A stretch of DNA of 64,000 nt. Origin: an uncultured Lachnospiraceae bacterium (GTDB lineage: Bacteria > Bacillota > Clostridia > Lachnospirales > Lachnospiraceae). A model generated the notes under the pieces. It worked only from the letters and a program-made list of their open reading frames with translations. It searched no databases and had not been told where the DNA came from. The stretch spans positions 138,626 through 202,625 of the forward strand of contig CAKRYR010000002.1 of NCBI GenBank assembly GCA_934432595.1. The letters are read 5' to 3'. Positions 35,188-44,062 of the stretch are shown here, piece after piece; position 1 is the stretch's first letter, and each line of letters starts with the position of its first letter. Made by a program: the position numbers and the translations under genes.

Positions 35188-37263
35188 ATGGATAACGGAC
35201 AAAATGGACCAAACGGTCAAAATGGATCAAACGGCCCAAATGGGCAAAATGATGAGAACAATGATGGAAAGAAAAATGGTGAATTAAAAATATCTGTGAT
35301 TATATGCATGATATTAATCTTTGCTATTATTATATTATTTGCATATGTAAAAGACAAAATAGATGAAACTCAAAATGTAGAAATATCATATGGTGAATTT
35401 CTTGAGAAACTAGAAAAAGGAAAACTAGAATCTGTTATAATTGATAGAGATAGATTAGTTTTAACACCAAAAAAATCTAAGAATAAAAAGAAAATAACAG
35501 ATGAACCTATGACTTATTATACTGGAATAATTGAAGATCCACAATTAGTCGAGAGGTTAAATAAAGCATATAAAAGCAATAAGCTAGAATTTAAGATGAA
35601 ACTAGAAAGCCAGTCTAGTAAAATGTTTGACATTTTAATGTCGGTTATACCACTTGGACTTACAGTATTAATGGTAGTCCTGGCATGGAAAATGGTTACT
35701 AGAGGTGGCGGAATGATGGGTGTCGGTAAGAGTAATGCTAAGGTATATGTTGAAAATGAAACAGGGGTTACATTTGCAGATGTTGCTGGACAGGAAGAAG
35801 CTAAAGAATCTCTGACAGAACTGGTAGATTTTCTGCATAATCCTACAAAATATACAGAGATAGGTGCCAAACTTCCAAAAGGTGCATTGCTAGTTGGACC
35901 ACCAGGAACAGGTAAAACATTATTAGCTAAAGCTGTTGCAGGCGAAGCAAAGGTTCCATTTTTCTCACTATCTGGTTCAAACTTTGTAGAAATGTTTGTT
36001 GGTGTTGGTGCATCAAGAGTTAGAGATTTATTTAAGGAAGCACAACAAAAAGCACCTTGTATTATATTTATAGATGAGGTTGATGCTATAGGTAAGAGCA
36101 GAGATACTCAACATGGTAACGGAAATGATGAAAGAGAACAAACATTGAATCAGTTGTTAGCTGAAATGGATGGATTTGATACTTCAAAAGGATTAGTTGT
36201 TCTTGCAGCAACTAATAGACCTGAAGTTCTTGATAAAGCGTTATTACGTCCAGGTAGATTTGATAGAAGAATAATTGTTGATAAACCAGATTTAAAAGGA
36301 CGTATAGATATACTTAAGGTTCATGCTAAAGATGTATTGTTAGACGAATCAGTTGATTTGCATGATATTGCGTTGGCTACATCAGGTGCAGTTGGTTCTG
36401 ATTTAGCCAATATAATAAATGAAGCAGCAATTATGGCTGTTAAGGCAGGAAGAAAATTTGTTACTCAAGAAGATTTATTCGAATCTGTAGAAGTAGTAAT
36501 CGCAGGTAAAGAGAAGAAAGATAGAATTCTTGGTAAGGAAGAGAAGAAGATTGTAGCTTATCATGAGGTTGGTCATGCACTTATTACAGCAGTTGAGAAG
36601 AATTCTGAACCAGTTCAGAAGATTACAATTGTTCCAAGAACAATGGGAGCATTAGGATATGTAATGCAAGTGCCTGAAGAAGAGAAGTATTTAATGTCTA
36701 AGGCAGAGATACTTACAAGAATCAGAACTTTGTTTGGTGGAAGAGCTGCAGAGAAAGTTATATTTGATTCAATTACAACAGGAGCTTCTAATGATATTGA
36801 GAAGGCGACTAGTTTAGCTCGTTCAATGGTAACGCAATACGGAATGTCAGACAAGTTTGGCCTTATGGGATTGGAATCTGTTGAGAGCAGATATTTAGAT
36901 GGAAGTCCTGTGAGAAATTGTGGTGAGGAAACTTCTAGTGAAATAGATAAAGAAGTAATGAAGATTCTTCAACAATGTTATGATGAAGCTGAAGAGATTA
37001 TTAGAAATAATATGGATGCTCTTGAAAGTATTGGAGAATATTTATTTGAGAAAGAGACAATCTCTGGTAAACAGTTTATGAAATTGTATAGAGAGGTTAA
37101 AGGAATTCCAGAACCTGAAGAAGAGGATTCTAAGGAAGATAAGAGCAAGAAAAAAACTTCTGAGAAAAAGGATTCTAAGGGAGAAAAGGATAAAGAAGAG
37201 ATTTTTGAAGAAAAAAAATCTGAGGATTATAAAGAAAAAGATAGTTCAGATAAAGAAAAATAA
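35188..37263 (+). CDS. ATP-dependent zinc metalloprotease FtsH (copy 2)
   Basis: 691 residues. The N-terminus is unusual: about 30 residues of repeated NGQNGPNG. Then come a membrane segment (about 34-53), an outside domain, and a second segment (150-168). The AAA module follows with GPPGTGKT (237-244), FIDEVDA (about 294-300), and AVGSDLANIINEAA in place of the common FTGADLENLLNEAA. The zinc site is HEVGH (459-463). The last ~50 residues are a Lys/Glu/Asp/Ser tail. It is a true paralogue of the copy at 23834, with its own promoter, so probably a different set of targets. Confidence 0.95.
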   Translation: MDNGQNGPNGQNGSNGPNGQNDENNDGKKNGELKISVIICMILIFAIIILFAYVKDKIDETQNVEISYGEFLEKLEKGKLESVIIDRDRLVLTPKKSKNKKKITDEPMTYYTGIIEDPQLVERLNKAYKSNKLEFKMKLESQSSKMFDILMSVIPLGLTVLMVVLAWKMVTRGGGMMGVGKSNAKVYVENETGVTFADVAGQEEAKESLTELVDFLHNPTKYTEIGAKLPKGALLVGPPGTGKTLLAKAVAGEAKVPFFSLSGSNFVEMFVGVGASRVRDLFKEAQQKAPCIIFIDEVDAIGKSRDTQHGNGNDEREQTLNQLLAEMDGFDTSKGLVVLAATNRPEVLDKALLRPGRFDRRIIVDKPDLKGRIDILKVHAKDVLLDESVDLHDIALATSGAVGSDLANIINEAAIMAVKAGRKFVTQEDLFESVEVVIAGKEKKDRILGKEEKKIVAYHEVGHALITAVEKNSEPVQKITIVPRTMGALGYVMQVPEEEKYLMSKAEILTRIRTLFGGRAAEKVIFDSITTGASNDIEKATSLARSMVTQYGMSDKFGLMGLESVESRYLDGSPVRNCGEETSSEIDKEVMKILQQCYDEAEEIIRNNMDALESIGEYLFEKETISGKQFMKLYREVKGIPEPEEEDSKEDKSKKKTSEKKDSKGEKDKEEIFEEKKSEDYKEKDSSDKEK

Positions 37264-37290
37264 TCATATAAGTTAATAGCGTGAAAAAGT

Positions 37291-37331
37291 AAAGTTCAGA
37301 AAGACCTGGATATAAAGGCTTTCTGGACTTT
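37291..37331 (+). terminator. Probable terminator after ftsH copy 2
   Basis: AAAGTTCAGAAAG (37291-37303) pairs with CTTTCTGGACTTT (37319-37331, one G-U). The tail is only weakly T-rich. Confidence 0.5.
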
Positions 37332-37358
37332 ATTGATTTAATGTATTATGATAAGATA

Positions 37359-37393
37359 AACAGTAACATTCAGTCATCAGCTGAACTGTTACG
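37359..37393 (+). repeat. AGTAAC hairpin repeat (copy 2)
   Basis: CAGTAACATTCAG and CTGAACTGTTACG around ATCA form an imperfect stem before uvrC. It matches the minus-strand copy at 33263-33295. Confidence 0.55.
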
Positions 37394-37440
37394 ATTTGAA
37401 TAATTTATTTGCAATAAATTGTTTAGAAATGAGGAATAAC

Positions 37441-39306
37441 ATGTTTGATATACAAGAGGAATTGAAGAAACTTCCTAATAAGCCAGGTGTATACATTATG
37501 CATAGCGCTGACGATGAGATTATATATGTTGGGAAGGCTGTCAACTTAAGGAATAGAGTTAGGCAGTATTTTCAAAAGCGTGACCGATCATCTAAGATTG
37601 AGAAAATGATTAGCTTGATAGCTTATTTTGAATATATAGTTACTGATTCAGAGATAGAAGCGTTAATACTAGAATGTAATTTGATAAAGGAACATTCACC
37701 AAAGTATAATACTATGTTAAAGGATGGTAAATCCTATCCTTATATAAAGGTAACAGTAGATGAAGATTATCCAAAGGTATTATTTACAAGGAGAATAAAT
37801 AAGGATAAAGCTAAGTATTTCGGACCTTATACAAGTGTAAACGCAGTTAAGGATACCTTAGAACTTCTAAGAAAAATATATAAAATAAGAACTTGTAGAA
37901 GGGTTTTACCTAGAGATATAGGAAAGGAAAGACCTTGTCTTTATGCACATATAGGTCAATGTTTGGCACCTTGTTCGGGAAATGTAACTAAAGAGGAATA
38001 TAATAAGGCAGTTAAGGATATAATTAGTTTTCTTAATGGGAATTATGCTGAGGTTGAGAAGTATCTTACTGATGAAATGATGAAATGTTCAGATGAACTT
38101 GATTTTGAAAGGGCAGCAGAGTATAGAGATTTGCTAAAAAGTGTAATGCATATAGCTCAGAAACAGAAGATAAATGATAATTCAGAGCAGGATGATAAGG
38201 ATATAATTGCATGTGTAACTGAATATAATGATGCTTTAATTCAGGTATTTTTTGTTAGAAATGGTAAGTTAATTGGGCGCGAACATTATTATATGACTAG
38301 TGAAGGGCTATCTTCAAAAAGTGAGATAATTAATAATTTTATTAAGCAATTCTATGCAGGAACACCTTATTTACCAAGGACTTTATTAATTCAAGAAGAT
38401 ATAGAAGATAAAGAATTGATAGAGGAGTGGTTGAGCAAGAAAAGAGGCGGAAAGGTTAGCATAAAAGTACCTGTTAAGGGAAAGAAAGAGCAGATGATTG
38501 AGTTAGCTAAGAAGAATGCTCGATTAGTGTTGTATCAGGATAGGGAGAAAATTAAGCGAGAGATGGAGAAAACTAAAGGAGCATTATTGGAATTAGAAAA
38601 AACTCTTGGAATTGGTAAGATTAATAGAATAGAGTCTTTTGATATTTCTAATATTAGTGGATTTGAATCAGTTGGTTCTATGGTTGTATTTGAAGAGGGA
38701 AAACCTAAGAAGAATGATTATAGAAAGTTTAGGATTAAATCAGTAGATGGTCCAAATGATTATGCAAGTATGTATGAAGTGCTAACAAGAAGATTTACTC
38801 ATGGTCGTAAGGAAGAGGATGAGAAGAGAGAAAAGAAGTTAAGTGAGGAGTACTCATCGTTTTCTAAGTATCCTGATTTAATTCTTATGGATGGTGGAAA
38901 GGGACAGGTTAATGTTGCACTTAAGGCTATGGAAGACACTGGATATAGCATACCTATATGTGGAATGGTTAAGGATGATAACCATAGAACAAGAGGATTG
39001 TATTGTAATAATGTAGAAATTGATATAGATAAGAACTCAGAGATGTTCAAATTGATTACACGTATTCAAGATGAAACTCATAGATTTGCAATTGAATATC
39101 ATAGAAGTCTTAGAAGTAAGAAACAAGTACATTCAATATTAGATGATATAAAGGGGATTGGGGAGAAAAGAAGACGTGTACTAATGAAATATTATCAATC
39201 TATAGATGAGATAAAAAATGCTTCTTTAGAAGAACTAGCAAATTTACCATCTATGGATAAAAAAAGTGCACAAGAAATTATTGATTTTTTTAACAAGAAA
39301 AAGTAA
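37441..39306 (+). CDS. uvrC: Excinuclease ABC subunit C
   Basis: 621 residues. It makes both cuts in nucleotide excision repair. The N-terminal GIY-YIG domain (PGVYIM ... IIYVGKAVNLRNRV, residues 13-40), the UVR motif that binds UvrB (about 195-230), the RNase H-like endonuclease domain and C-terminal helix-hairpin-helix motifs (about 575-620) are all there. The start at 37441 follows GAGGA by 7 nt. mfd in this window feeds the same pathway. Confidence 0.97.
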   Translation: MFDIQEELKKLPNKPGVYIMHSADDEIIYVGKAVNLRNRVRQYFQKRDRSSKIEKMISLIAYFEYIVTDSEIEALILECNLIKEHSPKYNTMLKDGKSYPYIKVTVDEDYPKVLFTRRINKDKAKYFGPYTSVNAVKDTLELLRKIYKIRTCRRVLPRDIGKERPCLYAHIGQCLAPCSGNVTKEEYNKAVKDIISFLNGNYAEVEKYLTDEMMKCSDELDFERAAEYRDLLKSVMHIAQKQKINDNSEQDDKDIIACVTEYNDALIQVFFVRNGKLIGREHYYMTSEGLSSKSEIINNFIKQFYAGTPYLPRTLLIQEDIEDKELIEEWLSKKRGGKVSIKVPVKGKKEQMIELAKKNARLVLYQDREKIKREMEKTKGALLELEKTLGIGKINRIESFDISNISGFESVGSMVVFEEGKPKKNDYRKFRIKSVDGPNDYASMYEVLTRRFTHGRKEEDEKREKKLSEEYSSFSKYPDLILMDGGKGQVNVALKAMEDTGYSIPICGMVKDDNHRTRGLYCNNVEIDIDKNSEMFKLITRIQDETHRFAIEYHRSLRSKKQVHSILDDIKGIGEKRRRVLMKYYQSIDEIKNASLEELANLPSMDKKSAQEIIDFFNKKK

Positions 39307-39432
39307 AATAGTATAAGCTGGAATAAATTTACAATTCAATATGAAATATATTGCGTATTTGTTCAGTTTATCTCACAATACAATTTGCGAGTATTTAATA
39401 TTTATATAAATAATAAGAAATGAGGTAAAAAT

Positions 39433-39810
39433 ATGAAAAAAGTAATAAGTACACCTAAGGCACCAGCAGCAATTGGACCTTATTCACAAGCAATCGAAAT
39501 AAACGATATGATTTTTACGTCAGGAATTATACCAATTAATCCTGCTAATGGAACTTTAGTTGATGGTGGTATTGAGGAACAGACAAAGCAAGTATTTGAT
39601 AATATGAAGGGGTTACTAGAAGACGCAGGTTCTTCTTTAGATAAAATAATAAAGACTACTGTGTTTATTAAAAATATGAATGATTTTAGTAGAATAAATG
39701 AAGTATATGCATCATATTTTACAGGCGATTTCCCTGCTAGATCATGTGTTGAGGTTGCAAGATTACCGAAAGATGTTTTAATTGAAGTTGAAGCAATAGC
39801 TTATAAGTAG
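39433..39810 (+). CDS. ridA: RidA-family enamine/imine deaminase
   Basis: 125 residues. It clears reactive enamines made by PLP enzymes. The signature is complete: the N-terminal APAAIGPYSQAIE, TSGIIPINP, the TTVFIKNMNDF stretch with catalytic-site region, and the C-terminal FPARSCVEVARLPKDVLIEVEAIA with the key Arg (about 105). GAGG precedes the ATG. It precedes a methyltransferase gene by 16 bp. Confidence 0.95.
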   Translation: MKKVISTPKAPAAIGPYSQAIEINDMIFTSGIIPINPANGTLVDGGIEEQTKQVFDNMKGLLEDAGSSLDKIIKTTVFIKNMNDFSRINEVYASYFTGDFPARSCVEVARLPKDVLIEVEAIAYK

Positions 39811-39826
39811 TATATAGGAGGAAATA

Positions 39827-40414
39827 TTGTTGGACACAATAGATTATTATAATAAAAATGCAGCAGAGTATTATAATCAGACAATTGAGTTAGGGATGGA
39901 AGATATCATCGAGGAATTTATTAAATTAATTCCTGCTGATGGAGCAATTTTAGATTTAGGGTGTGGCTCAGGAAGAGATAGTATGTATTTTATAGAAGAA
40001 GGTTTTGATGTTACTGCTGTTGATGGCTCTAAGGCATTGTGTGAGTTAGCAAAGATAGAGATTGGACAAGAAGTACACAATATTAGATTCGAAGATTTAG
40101 AATTTGATAATGTATTTGATGGTGTATGGGCTTGTGCATCTTTATTACATGTTAAGAAAAAGGATATACATGATATCCTTAATAAGGTAAGTCGAAGTCT
40201 CGTTACAGATGGAGTCTTATATATGTCAGTAAAACATGGTGATTATGAAGGAATGAGAGATGGTCGCTATTATTCTGATTATAGGACAGGTGAAATTAAG
40301 GAGATATTTAGACAACATCCTGAATTAGAGATTATAAATATGTATACAAAAAGAAGAAATAAGGATGACCGATTTAGCTGGTTAAATATATTTGTAAGAA
40401 AGGTTGCATTATAA
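39827..40414 (+). CDS. Class I SAM-dependent methyltransferase
   Basis: 195 residues. SAM-binding motif I is ILDLGCGSGRDSMYF (about residues 43-57), motif II acidic end VTAVDGSKALCELA, and motif IV GVWACASLLHV. The substrate is unknown. The start is one of two adjacent TTG codons, with GGAGG upstream. It shares an operon with ridA and the CPBP protease gene. Confidence 0.85.
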   Translation: MLDTIDYYNKNAAEYYNQTIELGMEDIIEEFIKLIPADGAILDLGCGSGRDSMYFIEEGFDVTAVDGSKALCELAKIEIGQEVHNIRFEDLEFDNVFDGVWACASLLHVKKKDIHDILNKVSRSLVTDGVLYMSVKHGDYEGMRDGRYYSDYRTGEIKEIFRQHPELEIINMYTKRRNKDDRFSWLNIFVRKVAL

Positions 40415-40444
40415 TAAGAAGAAACACATTATAATAAGAAGAAA
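40407..40444 (+). repeat. 20-bp direct duplication at a ribosome binding site
   Basis: CATTATAATAAGAAGAAA is repeated with a 20-bp period at 40407 and 40427. The first copy covers the methyltransferase stop codon, the second provides the ribosome site of the next gene. Confidence 0.75.
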
Positions 40445-40446
40445 TA

Positions 40447-41439
40447 ATGTCAGAAAATAATAGTAATTTAAAGAAAATAATAGGAAGTTCAAATAATTTA
40501 TTTTTTACTACAGTAATAATAGTAACACTTGGTTTTAATGTAATCTATGGATTTATCTCTATGGTTGGTAAAGTACTTACACCATTAGGGATAGATGGCA
40601 AAGCTTTAACAAAAAAATGTTTTGAAATATTAAATAATCCTATGATTGGTATGATATTATCTCAGGCACTGATAATATTACCTACATTAATATATATTAT
40701 TAATAGGAAGAAACACATTAAGAAAATAATACGATTTAATAAGCTGAATGTAGTAACACTTATAGCATTAACGTTCTTTACATATGCTATGTTACCTGTA
40801 ATGAGCTTTATAAATATGGTATCTATGATGTTTGTAAAGAATAAAATTTCTTCTACTGTAACTGAAATAGTTGGTAAGGAATCGTTACTATTTGGAATTA
40901 TTGTAGTGGCTGTTCTACCAGCATTTGTTGAGGAAACTTTGTTTAGAGGAGTTTTATATAATACACATAGAAAAGTTAGTATAAAAAAAGCATTAATATT
41001 AAATGGTTTGTTATTTGGACTCTTACATGGCAATTTTAACCAATTTGCTTATGCATTTTTTATGGGAATAGTATTTTCCTTGGTTGTGGAAGCTACAGAT
41101 ACTGTTATATCTACAATATGGTGCCATTTTTTAATAAATGGTAATTCTATTTTAAGTGCATTTTTGTCTAAAAATGTAGAAATTGCAGACAGTAATGTAA
41201 TAACAATTAATACATTAATACCTTGGGCTTGCATGGCTCTTATTGCACTATCAATAGCTATTTTAATTTTGATATTTATAGCAAAATATAATAATAGATA
41301 TGACTATTTGAAGAAACATTTAAGTTTTAGTAAGAAAAATAAAAAGGGTAAAAATGTGTCATTATTGTCACCAGGACTGATTTGTGCTATGTTAATGAGC
41401 TTTGTATATATGATATGCATAGAATTTATGACTACATAG
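40447..41439 (+). CDS. CPBP-family intramembrane protease
   Basis: 330 residues with about eight membrane segments. The CPBP (CAAX/bacteriocin-processing) signature is intact: EETLFRGVLY (motif 1 Glu-Glu-x3-Arg, about residue 158), LLFGLLHGN (motif 2 His, about 188-196) and TIWCHFLIN (motif 3 His, about 220). Such proteins process peptides or give bacteriocin immunity; no such genes are nearby. Its ribosome site (AAGAAG) comes from a recent 20-bp duplication. A strong terminator follows. Confidence 0.87.
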   Translation: MSENNSNLKKIIGSSNNLFFTTVIIVTLGFNVIYGFISMVGKVLTPLGIDGKALTKKCFEILNNPMIGMILSQALIILPTLIYIINRKKHIKKIIRFNKLNVVTLIALTFFTYAMLPVMSFINMVSMMFVKNKISSTVTEIVGKESLLFGIIVVAVLPAFVEETLFRGVLYNTHRKVSIKKALILNGLLFGLLHGNFNQFAYAFFMGIVFSLVVEATDTVISTIWCHFLINGNSILSAFLSKNVEIADSNVITINTLIPWACMALIALSIAILILIFIAKYNNRYDYLKKHLSFSKKNKKGKNVSLLSPGLICAMLMSFVYMICIEFMTT

Positions 41440-41476
41440 GGACAAATAGAAGTGTAATTATTGGTTAATAAATAAG

Positions 41477-41567
41477 AGAAGATTGATTTTTATGATTATG
41501 AATTAAGATTATGACGAATGTCATAAATTATTAAAATGTTAATCATGAAATTAATCTTCTTTTTTTA
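41477..41567 (+). terminator. Long nested terminator after the CPBP gene
   Basis: AGAAGATTGATTT (41477-41489) pairs with AAATTAATCTTCT (41548-41560), with inner stems ATGATTA/TTAATCAT and ATTATGAC/GTCATAAAT, then TTTTTTT. Confidence 0.85.
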
Positions 41568-41852
41568 ACAACAAATACATAAAAAATAGTAATATTTTGT
41601 CCAAAAGTAATATAAAAATAAAAAAATTTATAAAAAATAGGACTAATTACCTATATAGAAAAATTTATAAATATAAGAGAGCTGACATTATTCTATAAAA
41701 ATTGGCATAAAAAAATAATAATTTACAAATTTCGGAAATGCACTATATATAAGGGGTCTCGAACATTATGGTATATTTTATTTTGGAAAAGTTAATAAAA
41801 TATTGTAATAAATATGCAAGAATTACAAAAAATTATTATAATTTACAAAGAC
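41568..41852. other. Very AT-rich gene-free stretch
   Basis: About 285 bp with no open frame, no clear stem and no recognised motif before the promoter at 41853. A short ATAAGGGGTCTCGAAC island (about 41750-41765) is the only G+C-rich part. Confidence 0.5.
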
Positions 41853-41881
41853 TTGACAAATTAATTAAAAGGTTATATAAT
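41853..41881 (+). promoter_or_regulatory. Perfect consensus promoter (TTGACA-17-TATAAT)
   Basis: TTGACA at 41853-41858 and TATAAT at 41876-41881 with a 17-nt spacer, driving the NlpC/P60 gene. The ~70-nt leader has a stem TTAACAATTTT/AAAATTGTTTAA (41897-41907/41922-41933) ending shortly before the ribosome site. Confidence 0.88.
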
Positions 41882-41957
41882 ATGACAAGTAATTGATTAA
41901 CAATTTTGTAATAAAACACAAAAAATTGTTTAACAAGTAGTGGAGGTTTATTTTAAA

Positions 41958-43346
41958 ATGAAAAGTGACTCGATGATTAAGGTTACAGCGAGTGTGTTAT
42001 CATTATCATTATTTGCTTCAACTTGTTTTACAACTGTATCAGAAGCTGCTGGTAATAAGAATGGTATTATTAGTGAGAAGCCAGTTACGGTATCAGCATT
42101 GATGATGCAAAACATGAGTAGTAAAACAGTTGATAATGTTATTAGTGATAAGGTAACTGATGTGGCGTCAAGCACACAAGCTGAACTTAATAAAGAAAAA
42201 ACTGAACAGAAGACAAAAACTGAAGTTAGAAGTACGACAACTGTTAACGCAGTTACTAATGAAAATGCAAATGAAAAAGTTGAAGGGAATACAGGAGTAG
42301 TAGCTAAGACAACAGGTACAGCAAATGTTGCAAAGACTGAGACAACTAAGAAAGTATCAAAGTATGCTAATAAGGCAATAGCTACTGTGGATGTTGGAAA
42401 TATAAGAGCAAAAGCAAATACAACTTCAAAGGTTGTAGGTAAGATTGAAAAAGGTGCAATGTGCAAGACTCTTAAATTAAAGAATGGATGGGCACAGGTT
42501 AAATCAGGTAAAGTAAAAGGTTACATTAGAGCAGACTTAATAGCGACAGGAAAAGAAGCTGAGAAAATTGCTCCTAAGTATGCTAAGAAGTACGCAGTGA
42601 TTAATACGGTTACATTAAAAGTAAGAGAAAAGAATAATACAGATTCTAGAGTCTTAACTCTTGTAGGAGAAGAAGAGAAATATAAGATTCTTATCGAAGG
42701 TAAGAAATGGTGCAAGGTTAAGGTTGATGGTGAAGCTGGATATGTATTAAAAGATTATGTTAAAGTAACAGAGAAATTTGCTACAGCAAAATCAATGAAA
42801 GAGATTCTTGCTGAGGAAGAAGAAGAAAAGGCAGAGCAAGTAAGCGATAATTCTTCAAGTGGCTCTAAGAAGTCAACTAAGAAAGCTTCAAGCAGAAAGT
42901 CTTCAACAAGAAAGTCTTCAACAAGAAGGTCTTCAAGTAGAAGATCAAGTTCAAAGAAAACATATTCAAAAGCTGGTTCTAAGACAGCAAGTGGTGTTGC
43001 AAGCTTTGCATTACAATTTAAGGGTAATCCTTATAGATATGGTGGAACAAGCTTGACAAATGGTACAGATTGTTCTGGATTTACACAATCTGTTTATAGA
43101 AACTTTGGCTATAGTATACCTAGAGATTCTCGTAGCCAATATTCAGGTGCTGGTAGAATCGTTAGTATGAGCGAATTACAAGCTGGTGATTTATTATTCT
43201 ACTCAAATTCATCAGGTAGAATTAATCACGTAGCACTATATATTGGTGGTGGACAGGTTGTCCATGCAAGTAATCCAAAAGATGGTATCAAAGTATCTAA
43301 CTATAGATATAGAACACCAGTAAGAGCAAGACGTGTAATAAATTAA
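41958..43346 (+). CDS. Secreted SH3b-NlpC/P60 cell-wall hydrolase
   Basis: 462 residues. Signal peptide (about 1-31, ending SEA-A), a Thr/Lys/Glu-rich spacer, and two SH3b domains (about 130-195 and 205-270) for wall binding. A Ser/Lys/Arg-rich linker of repeated SSTRKS-like units follows (about 300-345), then an NlpC/P60 domain (350-462). The Cys-His-His triad is visible in TDCSGF, NHVALYIG and VVHASN. It should cut peptidoglycan stem peptides. The ATG at 41958 lies 11 nt from GGAGG. Promoter, leader stem and terminator make it a single strong transcription unit. Confidence 0.93.
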   Translation: MKSDSMIKVTASVLSLSLFASTCFTTVSEAAGNKNGIISEKPVTVSALMMQNMSSKTVDNVISDKVTDVASSTQAELNKEKTEQKTKTEVRSTTTVNAVTNENANEKVEGNTGVVAKTTGTANVAKTETTKKVSKYANKAIATVDVGNIRAKANTTSKVVGKIEKGAMCKTLKLKNGWAQVKSGKVKGYIRADLIATGKEAEKIAPKYAKKYAVINTVTLKVREKNNTDSRVLTLVGEEEKYKILIEGKKWCKVKVDGEAGYVLKDYVKVTEKFATAKSMKEILAEEEEEKAEQVSDNSSSGSKKSTKKASSRKSSTRKSSTRRSSSRRSSSKKTYSKAGSKTASGVASFALQFKGNPYRYGGTSLTNGTDCSGFTQSVYRNFGYSIPRDSRSQYSGAGRIVSMSELQAGDLLFYSNSSGRINHVALYIGGGQVVHASNPKDGIKVSNYRYRTPVRARRVIN

Positions 43347-43358
43347 TATAAAATAATA

Positions 43359-43388
43359 AAAATGCCCTAGATTCTAGGGCATTTTTAT
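43359..43388 (+). terminator. Terminator of the NlpC/P60 gene
   Basis: TGCCCTA (43363-43369), loop GATTC, TAGGGCA (43375-43381), then TTTTTATTT; A-run on the other side. Confidence 0.9.
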
Positions 43389-43393
43389 TTGAG

Positions 43394-43423
43394 TAATAAG
43401 AAATAGTGTGATATTTCTTATTA
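43394..43423 (+). repeat. Perfect 12-bp inverted repeat
   Basis: TAATAAGAAATA (43394-43405), loop GTGTGA, TATTTCTTATTA (43412-43423). No T-tail; possibly of the same small palindrome type as 19458-19495. Confidence 0.5.
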
Positions 43424-43432
43424 TTCAGAAAT

Positions 43433-43489
43433 TTATAGTAATTGCTCATCCGGCAAAGCATTTACTGCTTGGTGACGTGGATTCACATA
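43433..43489 (+). repeat. Dispersed repeat before the PilZ gene (copy B)
   Basis: Partner of the repeat at 12944-12999: GCATTTACTGCTTGGTGACG against GCATTTATTGATTGGTGACG, and extended similarity on both sides. AGTAATTGCT pairs with AGCATTTACT, and GTGA with TCAC, so it can fold. Confidence 0.5.
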
Positions 43490-43584
43490 TATTTTGTATA
43501 GAAAGAGCATTGTATTTAGGGTATAATATTTTGAAAATTAATGACGAAGTATATTAAAGATGATGTTTTAGTGGAGGATATAAG

Positions 43585-43941
43585 ATGAGTAAAGAAAGAA
43601 GAAAGTATGAAAGACTCCCAATTGATTGTAATTTAAAAGTCAGTAAACTATTTAAGCAGGCAGTTGACAAAGTGGAAATTGTTGATGCTCATATAAATGT
43701 TACAGATATATCTAAAGGTGGTATTGGATTTACAAGTAAGAATGTAATGCCAGTAGGATGCTATTTTGATGCTACTATTGGATTAGATGAGAAGGAATAT
43801 TTTAGATGTGTCGTGAAAGTTGTTAGATGTATGGAGATTGATGAAGGATTTTTTTATGGGGCTGAGTTCGTCGGACTTGCAGGTTTTCTTGCTCATAAGG
43901 TTGAGAAATATGCAGAAAGTTTGAAGAAAGAGAATAATTAG
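43585..43941 (+). CDS. PilZ-domain protein
   Basis: 118 residues, a single PilZ domain. RRKYERLPIDCNLKV near the start matches the RxxxR c-di-GMP motif (R5-R6 and R10 region) and the later segment NVTDISKGGIGFTS matches the (D/N)xSxxG motif (about residues 48-54). It is thus a likely c-di-GMP sensor. No flagellar or c-di-GMP enzyme genes are adjacent. GGAGG precedes the ATG; a terminator follows. Confidence 0.9.
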   Translation: MSKERRKYERLPIDCNLKVSKLFKQAVDKVEIVDAHINVTDISKGGIGFTSKNVMPVGCYFDATIGLDEKEYFRCVVKVVRCMEIDEGFFYGAEFVGLAGFLAHKVEKYAESLKKENN

Positions 43942-43997
43942 ACAATTTGTTTATAAAAATAGTATATTTTGAATTTTTAAATAAATAAAAAACATAT

Positions 43998-44052
43998 AAA
44001 AAAGCTCGATTTGTACAAGTTGCATAAAAAATGTATAAATTGAGCTTTTTTA
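43998..44052 (+). terminator. Terminator of the PilZ gene
   Basis: AAAAGCTCGATTTGTACA pairs with TGTATAAATTGAGCTTTT (G-U pairs), then TTTT; A-run before it. Confidence 0.82.
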
Positions 44053-44062
44053 AAAAAATGGT

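Noticed and set aside
41948..42466. 172-codon minus-strand frame inside the NlpC/P60 gene
   Set aside because: Antisense shadow of the Thr/Lys/Val-rich region; the plus-strand gene is certain.
43433..43489. c-di-GMP riboswitch before the PilZ gene
   Set aside because: The GGTGACG core recalls part of GEMM riboswitches, but the other conserved blocks are absent and the same repeat stands before an unrelated foldase gene.
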